DNA of 64,000 nt from an uncultured Bryobacterales bacterium. Its GTDB lineage: Bacteria > Acidobacteriota > Terriglobia > Bryobacterales > UBA6623. Under the pieces are notes generated by a model. The model was given only the letters and a program-made list of their open reading frames with translations, made no database searches and had not been told where the DNA came from. Shown here one piece after another: positions 42,256-52,016 of the stretch. Position 1 is the first letter of the stretch, and each line of letters opens with the position of its first letter. The DNA lies in contig OY282420.1 of NCBI GenBank assembly GCA_958295955.1, positions 4,377,626 to 4,441,625 of the forward strand, written 5' to 3'. The position numbers were made by a program, and so were the translations under genes.

Positions 42256-43529
42256 CAAACGAATACGCAGTGGAGTTGGCCACGGCCAACATTCGATTCG
42301 GCGCGGGCGTGACGCGCGAGTTGGGACTCGACCTTGCCGACCGCGGCATCCGCAAGGTCATGTTGTTGACCGACCGCTTCCTGGCGGAATTGCCGGCGGT
42401 CGCAACGGCCCGCGCGGCGCTCGACGACGCCGGCATCGAGGTTGCGTTTTACAGCAAGGTCGCCGTGGAGCCGACCGATGCTTCGTTTCAAGAAGCCGTC
42501 AGGGAAGCGATCGCAATCGAGCCGGAAGCTTTCGTCGCAGTCGGCGGCGGATCGACGATCGACACCGCCAAGGCCGCCAATCTGTATTCGACGTATCCCG
42601 CCGATTTCCTGGAGTACGTCAATCCGCCGATCGGCAAGGGCCGTCCGATTCCGGGCCCCCTGAAGCCGCTGTTCGCGGCGCCGACAACGGCGGGAACCGG
42701 CAGCGAAACGACCGGCGTCGCCATCTTCGACTTTGTCGCCATGCATGCCAAGACCGGCATCGCGCACCGCAACTTGAAACCGACGCTGGGCTTGCTCGAT
42801 CCCGACAACACGCGCACGTTGCCGCCGGCCGTCGCCGCCTCGACGGGGCTCGACGTTCTCTCGCATGCGGTCGAGTCGTACACGGCGATACCCTACGCCG
42901 ACCGGCCCGCGCCGCAACGGCCGCTCTTGCGCCCCGCTTACCAGGGGTCGAATCCGATCAGCGATATTTGGGCGCTGCAGGCGCTGCGCATGGTGCGCGA
43001 GTATCTGCCGCGGGCAGTGGCGAATCCCGCCGACGACGAAGCCCGGGGCATGATGCTGCTGGCGGCTTCCTACGCAGGCATCGGCTTCGGCAACGCGGGC
43101 GTTCATCTGCCGCACGGCATGTCTTACCCCGTGTCGGGAATGGTGCGGGCATTCCGCCAGGAAGGCTACCCGACGGACCACCCATTGGCGCCGCACGGAA
43201 CTTCGGTGATCTTGAATGCGCCGGCGGTGTTTCGGTTCACGGCGCCGGCCGCCCCGCAACGCCACCTCGACGCCGCGGCAGCGCTGGGCGCGGACACTGC
43301 CGGCGTGCCGCATGAGGACGCGGGCGCCGTGCTCGCCGAGCGGATTCTGGAGTTTATGCGCGGCTTGGGCGTGCCCAACGGACTCGCCGCGTTGGGCTAC
43401 ACGCAGGCCGACATCCCGGCGTTGGTCGAGGGCACGCTGCCGCAGCACCGCGTCACCAAGCTTTCGCCGAAACCGGCTTCTCCCGACGACTTGGCGGCGC
43501 TGTTCCAAGACGCGCTGGAAGCCTGGTAA
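42252..43529 (+). CDS. Hydroxyacid-oxoacid transhydrogenase-like iron alcohol dehydrogenase
   Basis: 425 aa. Iron-type ADH fold with GGGSTIDTAKAAN, TAGTGSE, GLDVLSHAVESY and FGNAGVHLPHGMSYP (metal His ligands). Long stretches agree with the ADHFE1/HOT subgroup: RPAYQGSNPISDIWALQALR, AGIGFGNAGVHL and the C-terminal GTLPQHRVTKLSPKP. HOT enzymes couple oxidation of 4-hydroxybutyrate to reduction of 2-oxoglutarate with tightly bound NAD. It starts inside the stop of the glutaredoxin-like gene. Confidence 0.88.
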   Translation: MTNEYAVELATANIRFGAGVTRELGLDLADRGIRKVMLLTDRFLAELPAVATARAALDDAGIEVAFYSKVAVEPTDASFQEAVREAIAIEPEAFVAVGGGSTIDTAKAANLYSTYPADFLEYVNPPIGKGRPIPGPLKPLFAAPTTAGTGSETTGVAIFDFVAMHAKTGIAHRNLKPTLGLLDPDNTRTLPPAVAASTGLDVLSHAVESYTAIPYADRPAPQRPLLRPAYQGSNPISDIWALQALRMVREYLPRAVANPADDEARGMMLLAASYAGIGFGNAGVHLPHGMSYPVSGMVRAFRQEGYPTDHPLAPHGTSVILNAPAVFRFTAPAAPQRHLDAAAALGADTAGVPHEDAGAVLAERILEFMRGLGVPNGLAALGYTQADIPALVEGTLPQHRVTKLSPKPASPDDLAALFQDALEAW

Positions 43530-43579
43530 CCGCGCGCCGCCATCGGAACCAAGCCCGCGGTCGTTGGAGGAGCCTGCAC

Positions 43580-43585
43580 TAAAAT
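43580..43585 (+). promoter_or_regulatory. -10 element, leaderless layout (beta-helix gene)
   Basis: TAAAAT ends 7 nt before the ATG at 43593, with CAGCAGC between. There is no ribosome site. Confidence 0.5.
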
Positions 43586-43592
43586 CAGCAGC

Positions 43593-45539
43593 ATGCATCC
43601 TCGTATTCTGTTGCTCGCGCTATTCCCCGCCTTGTCCGCTTCCGCTCAGGACGCCGCACGTGCGGGCCGCTTCACCGTGGAGCATCCCACGCTCCGCAAC
43701 CTGGGCTTCGAGTGGTCAATTTCCGGCGACGCGAACCGCAACGCCTCCGTCAGCGTCGCGTTCCGCAAGGTTGGAAGCTCCGCATGGCGTCAGGCGCTTC
43801 CCCTGGCGCGGATCGGCGGCGAGCGCGTCTTCCGCAGGCGCGAACATCTGGAGTATAAAGTCCCGCACGGTTTCGCAGGCAGCATCCTCAACGTCGAGCC
43901 GGACACCGAGTACGAATGCCGGTTCGTTCTGAGCGACCCCGACGGAACGACCGGAGAAACCGAACGAACCGTCACGGTCCGCACGCGGGACCAACCGCGG
44001 CCCTACAAGGGCGGCGGCGTTCGGCACGTCTATCCGCCGGATCACGAAGGCGAGAAACTGGAACCCCACTTCACGAGCCTGTTGCAGGCATATTACGGCG
44101 CCGGCCTCGGGGACTGGAACGTGGTCTGGGAGCGCCCCGTACGGCCCGGAGACGCCATCGTGGTTCACGCGGGACTCTACCGCAACGACCGCTTGAACTA
44201 TGTCGATCCGATGATGACGCCCTTCGACGGCACGCACTGGCTGACGATCAAGGCCACTCGCGAGAAACCGATCGTCATCCGCGCCGCCGGCGACGGCGAG
44301 GCGATTTTCGACGGCGCGGGCAACCACCGCCTGTTCGACGTCAGCGCCTCCGCCCATCACATCTTCGACGGCCTCACCTTCCGCAACACCGACGTCGCCA
44401 TCTTCGCGGGATTCAAGAAAGTCACGGGAGCGGTCGGCCTCGCCGTCACCAACTGCCGCTTCGAAGACATCGGCTTCGGGGTCTGGACGGAATACGCCGG
44501 ATCGAGCGACTTCTACATCGCCGACAACGTCTTCCTCGGACGCAGCGAGCAGCGCAATCTGCTGGTGGGCTGGACCGGCCCCCTGTGGCGCAGCGCCGGG
44601 CCCTACGGTTCCCACGAAGTGCGCAGCTATTACGCGGTCAAGGTTTACGGTCCCGGCCATGTTATCGCCCACAACGCCATTGCCTACTTCCACGACGGCA
44701 TCGGCATCTCAACCTACGGCTCGCCCGAGGCCGACCCGCATCGCCGGGCCTCTTCCATCGACATCTACAACAACGACATCCACTTGTCCGGCGATGACTT
44801 CATCGAAACGGACGGCGGCGTCCACAACATCCGGGTTTACAACAACCGCGGAGTCAATGCAGCGCACGGCGGGTACAGCGCCCAGCCCGTCTTCGGCGGC
44901 CCGGCCTACTTCATTCGCAACCTGCTCTACCACGTGCCCAGCGGCGTAGCCTTCAAGTTTTCGGCCAAGGCCGCGGGCTTGTTCGCGTTCCACAACACGA
45001 TCGTCGGCGAGCAGACTGCGCGAGACCCTGCGTCGAACATGCACTACCGCAACAACTTGTTCCTTGGCCGGGACACGCCCGACCGGGGCGTCATGACCTG
45101 GTCGAACGCCGGCCCGGACTACAGCTCGGACTACAACGGATTCCGTCCCAACAAGGGCGCCGCCGAACAGTACCGATGGTTGGCGCCGCGAGCCGGGGAT
45201 ACGCAGTACGAACCCGAAGCGGGCGACTGGCGGGCGTTTGCAACGCTCGACGCGTTCCGGGCCGCGACCGGGCAGGAACGGCACGGTTTGGAAGTTGATT
45301 TCGACGTCTTCGCGAACATGGCGCCGCCCGACCCCGCGAAGCGTCACGCGGTGTATCACGCGCAAGATCTGGACTTCCGTCTCGCGCCGGACGGAGCGGC
45401 CGTCGATGCCGGCGCGCGCATTCCCACGGTGAACGACGACTTTGCGGGCAAGGCCCCGGATATTGGCGCGCTCGAAGTAGGCCGTCCGCAGCCCCACTAC
45501 GGCCCCCGGTGGTTGAAAGAGGAGCCGTTCTACCGGTAA
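43593..45539 (+). CDS. Secreted right-handed beta-helix protein (pectate-lyase-like fold)
   Basis: 648 aa, signal peptide (ILLLALFPALSASAQ). N-terminal residues about 20-140 look like a fibronectin/purple-phosphatase-N-type beta domain (VEPDTEYECRFVLSDPDG). From about 200 on there are repeated beta-helix turns: HHIFDGLTFRNTDVAIF, AVTNCRFEDIGFGVWTEY, IDIYNNDIHLSGDDFIETDG and IRVYNNRG. The C-terminus ends with the common APDIGALEVG motif. Probably a polysaccharide-binding or cleaving exported protein; no lyase family is assigned. Confidence 0.75.
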   Translation: MHPRILLLALFPALSASAQDAARAGRFTVEHPTLRNLGFEWSISGDANRNASVSVAFRKVGSSAWRQALPLARIGGERVFRRREHLEYKVPHGFAGSILNVEPDTEYECRFVLSDPDGTTGETERTVTVRTRDQPRPYKGGGVRHVYPPDHEGEKLEPHFTSLLQAYYGAGLGDWNVVWERPVRPGDAIVVHAGLYRNDRLNYVDPMMTPFDGTHWLTIKATREKPIVIRAAGDGEAIFDGAGNHRLFDVSASAHHIFDGLTFRNTDVAIFAGFKKVTGAVGLAVTNCRFEDIGFGVWTEYAGSSDFYIADNVFLGRSEQRNLLVGWTGPLWRSAGPYGSHEVRSYYAVKVYGPGHVIAHNAIAYFHDGIGISTYGSPEADPHRRASSIDIYNNDIHLSGDDFIETDGGVHNIRVYNNRGVNAAHGGYSAQPVFGGPAYFIRNLLYHVPSGVAFKFSAKAAGLFAFHNTIVGEQTARDPASNMHYRNNLFLGRDTPDRGVMTWSNAGPDYSSDYNGFRPNKGAAEQYRWLAPRAGDTQYEPEAGDWRAFATLDAFRAATGQERHGLEVDFDVFANMAPPDPAKRHAVYHAQDLDFRLAPDGAAVDAGARIPTVNDDFAGKAPDIGALEVGRPQPHYGPRWLKEEPFYR

Positions 45540-45594
45540 TTTCGGCCCGGCGCCGGAAAATTCAAAAAGCGCGGCGCCCTCGCGCGCAGCCGGT

Positions 45595-45600
45595 TAGAAT
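45595..45600 (+). promoter_or_regulatory. -10 element of Oar-like receptor gene
   Basis: TAGAAT lies about 52 nt before the ATG of the TonB-type receptor gene; a normal leader with a purine-rich ribosome region (AAGGAAAGGCAGGG) follows. Confidence 0.4.
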
Positions 45601-45652
45601 TAGTGTGCAACGCGCCGGAAGGCAAGCCGGCCATGCGCAAGGAAAGGCAGGG

Positions 45653-48600
45653 ATGAAGATGCAACCCACAATCCGAATCTTGGCGTTCGCCGCGGCCGCG
45701 CTTCTCGCGGCCAACGCCGCAGCGCAGACCTCGACGGGACAGATAGCCGGCACGATCCTTGACCAAACCGGCGCAGTGATACCGGGCGCTTACGTGCGCA
45801 TCACGAATACTGAGACCGACGAGCTCGTCCGGGAAATCCAGTCCAACGAAGTCGGCCGCTTTTCGGCCCCGCTGCTCAGGCCGGGCGTCTATTCCGTAGC
45901 CGCCGAAGTCGAGGGATTCAAGCAGCGCGTGCAGTCCGACATCCAGTTACGCGTGGACGATGCGCTCAACCTGCGCTTGACGCTTGAGCCGGGACTGGTA
46001 ACCGAGCAAGTCACGGTCGAAGCCTTGGCGGTGCAACTCGAAGAGACCACGCACAGCATCGGTCAGGTCGTCGGAGAAACGACGATCCAGAAGCTCCCGC
46101 TGAACGGCCGCAACTACTTGGATCTGGGCAACCTGACCGCCGGCACGGTGCCCAACGCCCGGTCGCGGGACAAGACCTATTCCGCCTACGGCAACCGCGG
46201 CTACCAGAACGCCTACCTTCTTGACGGCGCGCGCAACGTGAACTATCTGCGCGGACTCGACAACCGCCAGCGCGACGCCATGCGGCCTTCCCTGGAAGCG
46301 GTCGAGGAGTTCAAGGTTAACACCAGCAACTTTTCCGCGGAATACGGCGCCTCGGCCGGAGCCGTCGTCAATGTCGTCACCAAGGGCGGAACCAACGAAT
46401 TTCACGGCTCGGCTTTCTGGTTCCTGCGCAACGACAACCTCGACGCCCGGGACTACTTCGCGCCCCCGACCGTCGTCGACCCGCTCTACATTCAACATCA
46501 GGCCGGCGGCTCGGCGGGCGGGCCGATCGTCTCGAACCGCGTGTTTTGGCATACCGCATACCAGCGCACGCACATCACTCAGGGCACGACGCTGACCGGC
46601 AACGTGCCGCGGCAGTCCGAACGCGAAGGCCGCTTCGGCAGCCGGAACATCTTCGATCCCTACACGAGCCGCGCGAACCCGGACGGCGACGGCTTTGTGC
46701 GCGATCCGTTCCCCAATAACACCGTCCCGGGCAGCCGCATGGATCCTGCCGGGCGCGATATTGTCGGCCGCTACCCCGCCGCGGTATTCGACCGCGCCTC
46801 GCGCAACTACGTCCGCGCTCCCAACAACGGCATCCGCACGGACAACCTGACCGCCCGCGGCGACGTGCGGGTCAGCGACATGGACAGCATGTTCGGGCGC
46901 TATTCCTTCAACCTGCCCGACTTCGAGCAGAACGCGGTGTTCGAGACGCCCGCCGGCAACCCCGTGGTGCGCAAGGGCGACGCCTTCAGCATCGGTTACG
47001 GTTATACGCGCACGTTTTCGCCCACTATCGTCAACGAATTCCGCTTCGCCTGGAACCGCATCGGCGTGGACCAGGACGGTCTGACCCCGCGCGAGGAGAT
47101 CATCGCCGGAGCACTGCACCCCGACGTGACCAGCGGAACGCCCACGTTCGGCTTGGCCGGCTTCACCTCGGTCGGCGTCGCCCCGCCGGGGTTCGGCAAC
47201 CTGCCCCTGCTCAAGTCTTCGGCCGTGTGGAATTTCTCTGACAACGTGTCGATGGTTCGCGGCAAGCACACGACGAAGTTCGGCTTCGACTACCAACTGA
47301 TTCGCACCAAGACATCGGCGACGCTGGCGGGACGCGGAAGCTTCAGCTTTAACGGCGTCTTTACTCAGGATCCGCTCAGCCGGCCCGGCACTGGCGCATC
47401 GGTCGCCGACCTGCTGCTCGGTCTGCCCAACAACATCCAGACGGGAACGCGGGCCACGGCCCGGGAGCAGCAACAGAACCTGTACTGGTATCTCCAGGAC
47501 GACTGGCAGGCCACTTCCCGGCTGACCCTGAACCTCGGCTTCCGCTACGAGTTGACGCAGCCGTTCATCGAGCTGGACAACCGCATGGCCAATTTCATCA
47601 TGGACGACGACGACTCCCTGTTCGGGCAGCTGATCCTCGCCGGCGACGGCCGCAAACCGCGCAGCCTGCTCAACACGGACACGAACAATATCGCGCCCCG
47701 CTTCGGGTTCGCCTATCGAGTCGCGGACCGTATCGTGCTGCGGGGCGGCTACGGCGTCTTTTACGGACAGGACGAAGGCACGGGAGTCGCCCGCCGCATG
47801 ACGAACAACCCGCCTTTCTTCGGCTTCGGCGGCATCTCGCTGCCCAGCGACCAGTTGAATCCTTCGAGCACGATACCGCTCAGCGGTTCTCTGCCTCCCC
47901 GGCCGGACCCCGCCGCGCCGCAAGACTTCGTCCTCAACCCGAGATCGACGGCCCGCCTGCGGAGTTGGGCGCGAACGCTCGATATGCCGACCGTCCAGCA
48001 GTGGAATTTCAGCGTGCAAACGCAATTGCCGGGCAACATGCTGTGGGAAGTGAACTATGTCGGCAACGACGGTCGGCAACTCTACGCTTCGTACGAAGGC
48101 AACCAGCCCGTGCCCGGCCCCGGCTCGCCGAACAACCGCCGGCCGCTTGGGGAATTCACGCGGGCGCGCATCATCCGCACGGAGCCGTGGGCGACCAGTA
48201 ACTATCACGGCGTCTCGACGCGGCTGGAAAAGCGCTTCAGCGGCGGGCTCTCGTTCCTGATGGCTTACACCTTCGGCCGCTCGCTCGACACGGCCAGCAA
48301 CCTCGGCAACTGCGACGGCTGCGGGCCGTCCGGCGATTATGGCGGGATCCAGGACAGCCGCGACCTGGAGGCGAACCGGGGGCCTTCCAACCACAACATT
48401 CCCCATCGTTTCGTTTTCAGCGGCGTTTACAGCCTGCCTTTCGGCGAGGGCCGCTCGAAATTCAACAGCGGAGCGTTGAAGCACGTCCTCGGAGGGTGGG
48501 ACATCTCGGGGATACTGACCTTATCCGACGGCATCCCCTTCACCCCGTCCCTGAATTTCGACAACGCCAACACCGGCACGATCTCCCGCCCGGACCGCGT

Positions 48601-48931
48601 CCGCGACGGCGCGCTCGACAATCCCACCATCGACCGCTATTTCGACACCGACGCGTTCGTATTCCCGGCGCGGTACGTCTTCGGCAACTCGGGACGCAAC
48701 ATACTTTACGGTCCCGGAACGAACATGGTGAATTTTGCGCTGCACCGGAACTTTCGGCTGCCGCTCAACGAAACATCCAAGATCGAATTCCGCTTCGAGG
48801 CGTTCAATTTTTTCAACCGGGTTCATTTCGGCTTGCCCGGTTTGACCATCGGCAACCCCAACGCCGGCGTGATCGGCGGGACGTCGCAGGACAACCGGCA
48901 ACTGCAGTTCGGCCTGAAATTCCTGTTCTGA
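45653..48931 (+). CDS. Oar-like TonB-dependent outer membrane receptor
   Basis: 1092 aa from ATG 45653. Signal peptide (ILAFAAAALLAANAAAQ). A carboxypeptidase-regulatory-like domain (about 22-110) starts STGQIAGTILDQTGAVIPGA. The plug region includes TIQKLPLNGRNYLDL and NVVTKGGTNEFHGSAFWFLR. A long beta-barrel ends LQFGLKFLF with the terminal aromatic residue needed for outer-membrane insertion. Such Oar-like receptors are very numerous in Acidobacteria; the ligand is unknown (peptides or glycans likely). Stands alone. Confidence 0.88.
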   Translation: MKMQPTIRILAFAAAALLAANAAAQTSTGQIAGTILDQTGAVIPGAYVRITNTETDELVREIQSNEVGRFSAPLLRPGVYSVAAEVEGFKQRVQSDIQLRVDDALNLRLTLEPGLVTEQVTVEALAVQLEETTHSIGQVVGETTIQKLPLNGRNYLDLGNLTAGTVPNARSRDKTYSAYGNRGYQNAYLLDGARNVNYLRGLDNRQRDAMRPSLEAVEEFKVNTSNFSAEYGASAGAVVNVVTKGGTNEFHGSAFWFLRNDNLDARDYFAPPTVVDPLYIQHQAGGSAGGPIVSNRVFWHTAYQRTHITQGTTLTGNVPRQSEREGRFGSRNIFDPYTSRANPDGDGFVRDPFPNNTVPGSRMDPAGRDIVGRYPAAVFDRASRNYVRAPNNGIRTDNLTARGDVRVSDMDSMFGRYSFNLPDFEQNAVFETPAGNPVVRKGDAFSIGYGYTRTFSPTIVNEFRFAWNRIGVDQDGLTPREEIIAGALHPDVTSGTPTFGLAGFTSVGVAPPGFGNLPLLKSSAVWNFSDNVSMVRGKHTTKFGFDYQLIRTKTSATLAGRGSFSFNGVFTQDPLSRPGTGASVADLLLGLPNNIQTGTRATAREQQQNLYWYLQDDWQATSRLTLNLGFRYELTQPFIELDNRMANFIMDDDDSLFGQLILAGDGRKPRSLLNTDTNNIAPRFGFAYRVADRIVLRGGYGVFYGQDEGTGVARRMTNNPPFFGFGGISLPSDQLNPSSTIPLSGSLPPRPDPAAPQDFVLNPRSTARLRSWARTLDMPTVQQWNFSVQTQLPGNMLWEVNYVGNDGRQLYASYEGNQPVPGPGSPNNRRPLGEFTRARIIRTEPWATSNYHGVSTRLEKRFSGGLSFLMAYTFGRSLDTASNLGNCDGCGPSGDYGGIQDSRDLEANRGPSNHNIPHRFVFSGVYSLPFGEGRSKFNSGALKHVLGGWDISGILTLSDGIPFTPSLNFDNANTGTISRPDRVRDGALDNPTIDRYFDTDAFVFPARYVFGNSGRNILYGPGTNMVNFALHRNFRLPLNETSKIEFRFEAFNFFNRVHFGLPGLTIGNPNAGVIGGTSQDNRQLQFGLKFLF

Positions 48932-48934
48932 GGC

Positions 48935-48977
48935 GCGGCCGCGCAGCGGTCTTTGCTATCCACTATTCACTACGCGG
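48935..48977. repeat. Dispersed REP-like element, copy 3
   Basis: On the minus strand it reads TAGTGAATAGTGGATAGCA, a short A-rich spacer and the hairpin core CCGCTGCGCGG. It lies between two converging stops (Oar-like receptor and sulfatase). It is the closest match to the copy at 36308 and shares the core with 2986. Confidence 0.6.
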
Positions 48978-48987
48978 CAGTTCCGCG

Positions 48988-50448
48988 CTACAGGCTCTCC
49001 CAGTCCGGCGGGCGGTACGCGCGGTCGCGGATATCCTTCTTTTCGGGATCGAAGTCGGGGTTGGGTTTCGGGCTGACCGCGCCGACCGCTTTCCGCCAGC
49101 GGTCGAGCGCCCGCCCCAACTCGGCGGCGAGCTCGGCGCGCTGCTCGATCAGGTTGTTGCTCTCGCCGATGTCTTGCGACAAATCGTAAAGCTCGCGGCT
49201 GCCGTCGTCGTAGAACTCGATGAACTTCCAATCGCCGCGCCGCACCGCGCCTCCGGGCCGCCCGAGCTGGTTGGAATAGTGCGGATAGTGCCAGAAAAGA
49301 TCGCGCGCGGGCAGTGCTTCGCCGCGCAGCGCCGGCACGAGGCTGACGCCGTCGGTTGCGCCTGTGTGGACCGTTCCCGTCAATTCCATGACGGTCTGGA
49401 AATAGTCGTTGCTGATCACCGCGCCGTCGTAAACGCTGCCCGGTTCGGTAATGCCCGGCGCGCGAACGATTGTCGGCTCGCGGATGCCGCCTTCGTATAA
49501 GTGCCCCTTGCCGTTGCGCAACGGCAAATTCGAGGTCACCGGTTCGTTTTTCCACTCGGGCGACTGCAATCCGCCGTTGTCGGACGTGAAAATGACAACC
49601 GTCTCGCCGGCGATGCCCAATTCTTCGAGCTTATCGAGCATGCGGCCGACGTTCCGGTCGAGATTCCAGATCATCGCGGCGTAGATGGGGTTGTGATGGT
49701 CTTTGCCCGGAACCAGACCCTCGGCTACTTTCGCCTCGAAGCGGGCGATGTCCTCCTGCTTGGCTTCGATCGGAATATGCACCGTGTAGTAAGCCATGTA
49801 GAGGAAGAAGGGGCGGGAGCGGTTCGCCTCGAGAAACTCCAGCGCTCGATCGGTCAGACGATCGGGCAGGAAATCGCCGTCTTTGCCGTCGGCCGGAACG
49901 TTCTCCGTCCACTGAGGATAGAAAAAGCTGCGCGGCATGCCCGCTGCGGTTCCTGCGTAGTTGGAGTCGTAGCCCTGGTCGGTGGGGAGGAATCCGTCGC
50001 CGCCGAGATGCCACTTGCCGATGCTGCCCGCGGCGTACCCGGCGGGAGCCAACGCCTCGGCGATGGTGGTTTCTTCGTGCGGGAGTTGTTGATGGAACGG
50101 AGGCGGAATCACCGCGGAATGCGGCAACCGGTGCGTGCCCGGAATATAGTTCGTCAGTTGCAGCCGGGCGGGGTACTTGCCCGTCTGGATGCTGGCGCGG
50201 GTGGGCGAGCATACCGGGCAGGCGGCGTAGGCGCTGCTGAAACGCATGCCGCTCGCGGCCAGACGGTCGATGTTGGGCGTGTCGTACAACCGCGAGCGCC
50301 TGTTGATATTGACATCCGCCCAACCCAGATCGTCCACCAGGATGAGCAGCACGTTCGGGGACCGTTCCGACCCGCAACCCGCGGCCATGCCGCCGAGTCC
50401 GAGCGCACAAGTTTTGAGAAAGTTTCTGCGAGTGTCGGCGGGCGTCAT
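48988..50448 (-). CDS. Sulfatase (formylglycine-dependent), Tat lipoprotein
   Basis: 486 aa from ATG 50448. The N-terminus has a Tat motif with a lipobox-like Cys (RRNFLKTCALGLGGMAAGC). The sulfatase domain starts NVLLILVDDLGWADVN; the modifiable Cys is in ACPVCSPTRASIQTG (CxPTR form). SIGKWHLGG and TSDNGG are the other conserved metal/sulfate blocks. Substrate unknown. It is the last gene of the 56.9-49 kb operon, 5 bp after the ROK gene, and also has its own TACAAT-N7-ATG promoter inside the ROK 3' end. Confidence 0.9.
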   Translation of the reverse strand: MTPADTRRNFLKTCALGLGGMAAGCGSERSPNVLLILVDDLGWADVNINRRSRLYDTPNIDRLAASGMRFSSAYAACPVCSPTRASIQTGKYPARLQLTNYIPGTHRLPHSAVIPPPFHQQLPHEETTIAEALAPAGYAAGSIGKWHLGGDGFLPTDQGYDSNYAGTAAGMPRSFFYPQWTENVPADGKDGDFLPDRLTDRALEFLEANRSRPFFLYMAYYTVHIPIEAKQEDIARFEAKVAEGLVPGKDHHNPIYAAMIWNLDRNVGRMLDKLEELGIAGETVVIFTSDNGGLQSPEWKNEPVTSNLPLRNGKGHLYEGGIREPTIVRAPGITEPGSVYDGAVISNDYFQTVMELTGTVHTGATDGVSLVPALRGEALPARDLFWHYPHYSNQLGRPGGAVRRGDWKFIEFYDDGSRELYDLSQDIGESNNLIEQRAELAAELGRALDRWRKAVGAVSPKPNPDFDPEKKDIRDRAYRPPDWESL

Positions 50449-50453
50449 GGCGC

Positions 50454-51434
50454 CTATTGTAGCCGGGCGGCGATTTTCCGGGCGGCCATGAGCGCGGCGC
50501 CTTGCGTCACGGCTTGCTCCCGCAATTTCGAGACGACGATCTCGAAATCGTCTCGCAAGTAGGGCGCCACGAGCGGGGCCGTTCGCTTGCGCAGCAGGTC
50601 GATCATGCGGGCGCTCGCGGTCCCCAGGCCGCCGCCGATGACGACCTTCTCGGGAACCGTGAGGTTGACCGCTGCGGCCAACGCCGTTGCCAAATAATCG
50701 ACTGAGCGCTCGACGACTAGCGAGCCGAACGGGTCGCCTGCCCGCCAAGCGGCGAGGATTGCCTTGCTGTCCGGCGGGCGCGGGGCGAAGAGCTTCGACG
50801 CGCGCCAGAGGCCGGGGCTTCGTTCCCCGAGCAGCGCCGCCAGACGGCTCAGGCCGGGACCGGAGCAGACGGATTCGACGCAGCCGCGTCCTCCGCAGCA
50901 GCACGGCGGGCCGCCGCGCTCGACGACGACGTGGCCGATTTCGGCCTCGCCGAAGTCTCCGAGCGTCTGGATGCGGCCCTCCCGCACCAGACCGCCGCCG
51001 ACTCCCGTGCCGAGAGTTACGTAGAACACCGATGACGCCCCGGCGCCAGCGCCGCAATGGGCTTCGGCGAGCGCGGCCAACTTGCAGTCGTTTTCGACGA
51101 ACGCAGGCAGACCGAACCGCGCATTGAGTTCTCCGGCAACGTCGATCTCCTCCCAGCCGTCTTCGTGCAGGCACAGGTGCGGGCTGTTGGTTGAGCGTCT
51201 TACGACGCCGCCGAAACCGAAGCCGATTGCGCGGAAACCTGCGCCGTTCGCCGCGTAGCGCCGGTGAAGCCCCTCGGCCGCGGTGGCGACCCGTTCGAAG
51301 CTCCTCTCGGCGCGGTCGGATTTTTCGCGGTGCAAGACAACCGTTTCGAGAATCCGCAGGTCGGGGCCGGCGACGGCGGCTACCAGTTTCGTGCCTCCGG
51401 TTTCGAAGGCGAGGTAATGGCTTCCGTCCGTCAT
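50454..51434 (-). CDS. ROK-family sugar kinase
   Basis: 326 aa from ATG 51434, which overlaps the rdgB stop as ATGA. The ATP phosphate-binding loop is FETGGTKLVAA. The catalytic Asp is in FVENDCKLAAL. GTGVGGGLV and the zinc-type PPCCCGGRGCVES (CxCGxxGCxE) are ROK signatures. No DNA-binding domain, so it is a kinase (glucokinase/fructokinase-like) rather than a repressor. Sugar specificity unknown. Confidence 0.9.
   Translation of the reverse strand: MTDGSHYLAFETGGTKLVAAVAGPDLRILETVVLHREKSDRAERSFERVATAAEGLHRRYAANGAGFRAIGFGFGGVVRRSTNSPHLCLHEDGWEEIDVAGELNARFGLPAFVENDCKLAALAEAHCGAGAGASSVFYVTLGTGVGGGLVREGRIQTLGDFGEAEIGHVVVERGGPPCCCGGRGCVESVCSGPGLSRLAALLGERSPGLWRASKLFAPRPPDSKAILAAWRAGDPFGSLVVERSVDYLATALAAAVNLTVPEKVVIGGGLGTASARMIDLLRKRTAPLVAPYLRDDFEIVVSKLREQAVTQGAALMAARKIAARLQ
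50456..50461 (-). promoter_or_regulatory. -10 element of sulfatase gene, leaderless layout
   Basis: TACAAT on the minus strand ends 7 nt before the sulfatase ATG at 50448; it lies within the last codons of the ROK gene. Confidence 0.5.
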
Positions 51435-52012
51435 GCGTTCGAGCGCAGCCAGGCGAGCATCGCGCGAAAGGCGCTCCCGCGGTGGCTGCAGCGCCACTTG
51501 TCTTCCGCACCGAGGCGGCCGAACGAGGCGCCGAGCGGCGGAAAGTAAAACAGGGGATCGTAGCCGAAGCCCCCCTCGCCGTCCGGCGCTTCGAGCACCA
51601 TTCCCTCGACGCGGCCGTGAAAACAGGCCGCCGGGCGTCCCGCGCGGAGCAGCGCGATGGAGCAGATGAAACGGGCCGTCCGCTCGGCCGGCGGCACGCC
51701 GCGCAGTCTGTGCAGCACGAGGTCGTTATTGGCTCGATCGTTGCCCGGCTCTCCGGCATACCGCGCGGAGTAGATGCCGGGCTCGCCTCCCAATGCGTCG
51801 ACGACAAACCCGGAGTCGTCGGCAAAGAGCCACTCGGCCTCTACCCGGCCGGCGTAACAGAGCGCCTTCTGTTGCGCGTTGGCTTCGAAAGAGTCTCCCG
51901 TTTCGGGGCAGTCGAACGGCTCGCAGCCGCGGATCGAGAACTCGCCGCCCGAAGCGTTCTCGAATTCGCGGAGCTTCGCCCGATTGCCGGTAGCGCAAAG
52001 AAGCTCGATCAT
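51431..52012 (-). CDS. rdgB: XTP/dITP pyrophosphatase (RdgB/HAM1 family)
   Basis: 193 aa. Family motifs: ELLCATGNRAKLREFE at the N-terminus, FADDSGFVVDALGG (catalytic Asp pair), PGIYSARYAG and GFGYDPLFY. It removes non-canonical purine nucleotides (dITP, XTP) from the pool. It starts 4 bp after the rph stop; the rph-rdgB pair is common in bacteria. Confidence 0.93.
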   Translation of the reverse strand: MIELLCATGNRAKLREFENASGGEFSIRGCEPFDCPETGDSFEANAQQKALCYAGRVEAEWLFADDSGFVVDALGGEPGIYSARYAGEPGNDRANNDLVLHRLRGVPPAERTARFICSIALLRAGRPAACFHGRVEGMVLEAPDGEGGFGYDPLFYFPPLGASFGRLGAEDKWRCSHRGSAFRAMLAWLRSNA

Positions 52013-52016
52013 GATC

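Noticed and set aside
45947..48484. 845-codon minus-strand frame opposite the Oar-like receptor
   Set aside because: It is an antisense shadow of a clear TonB receptor; composition is biased and no motif is seen.
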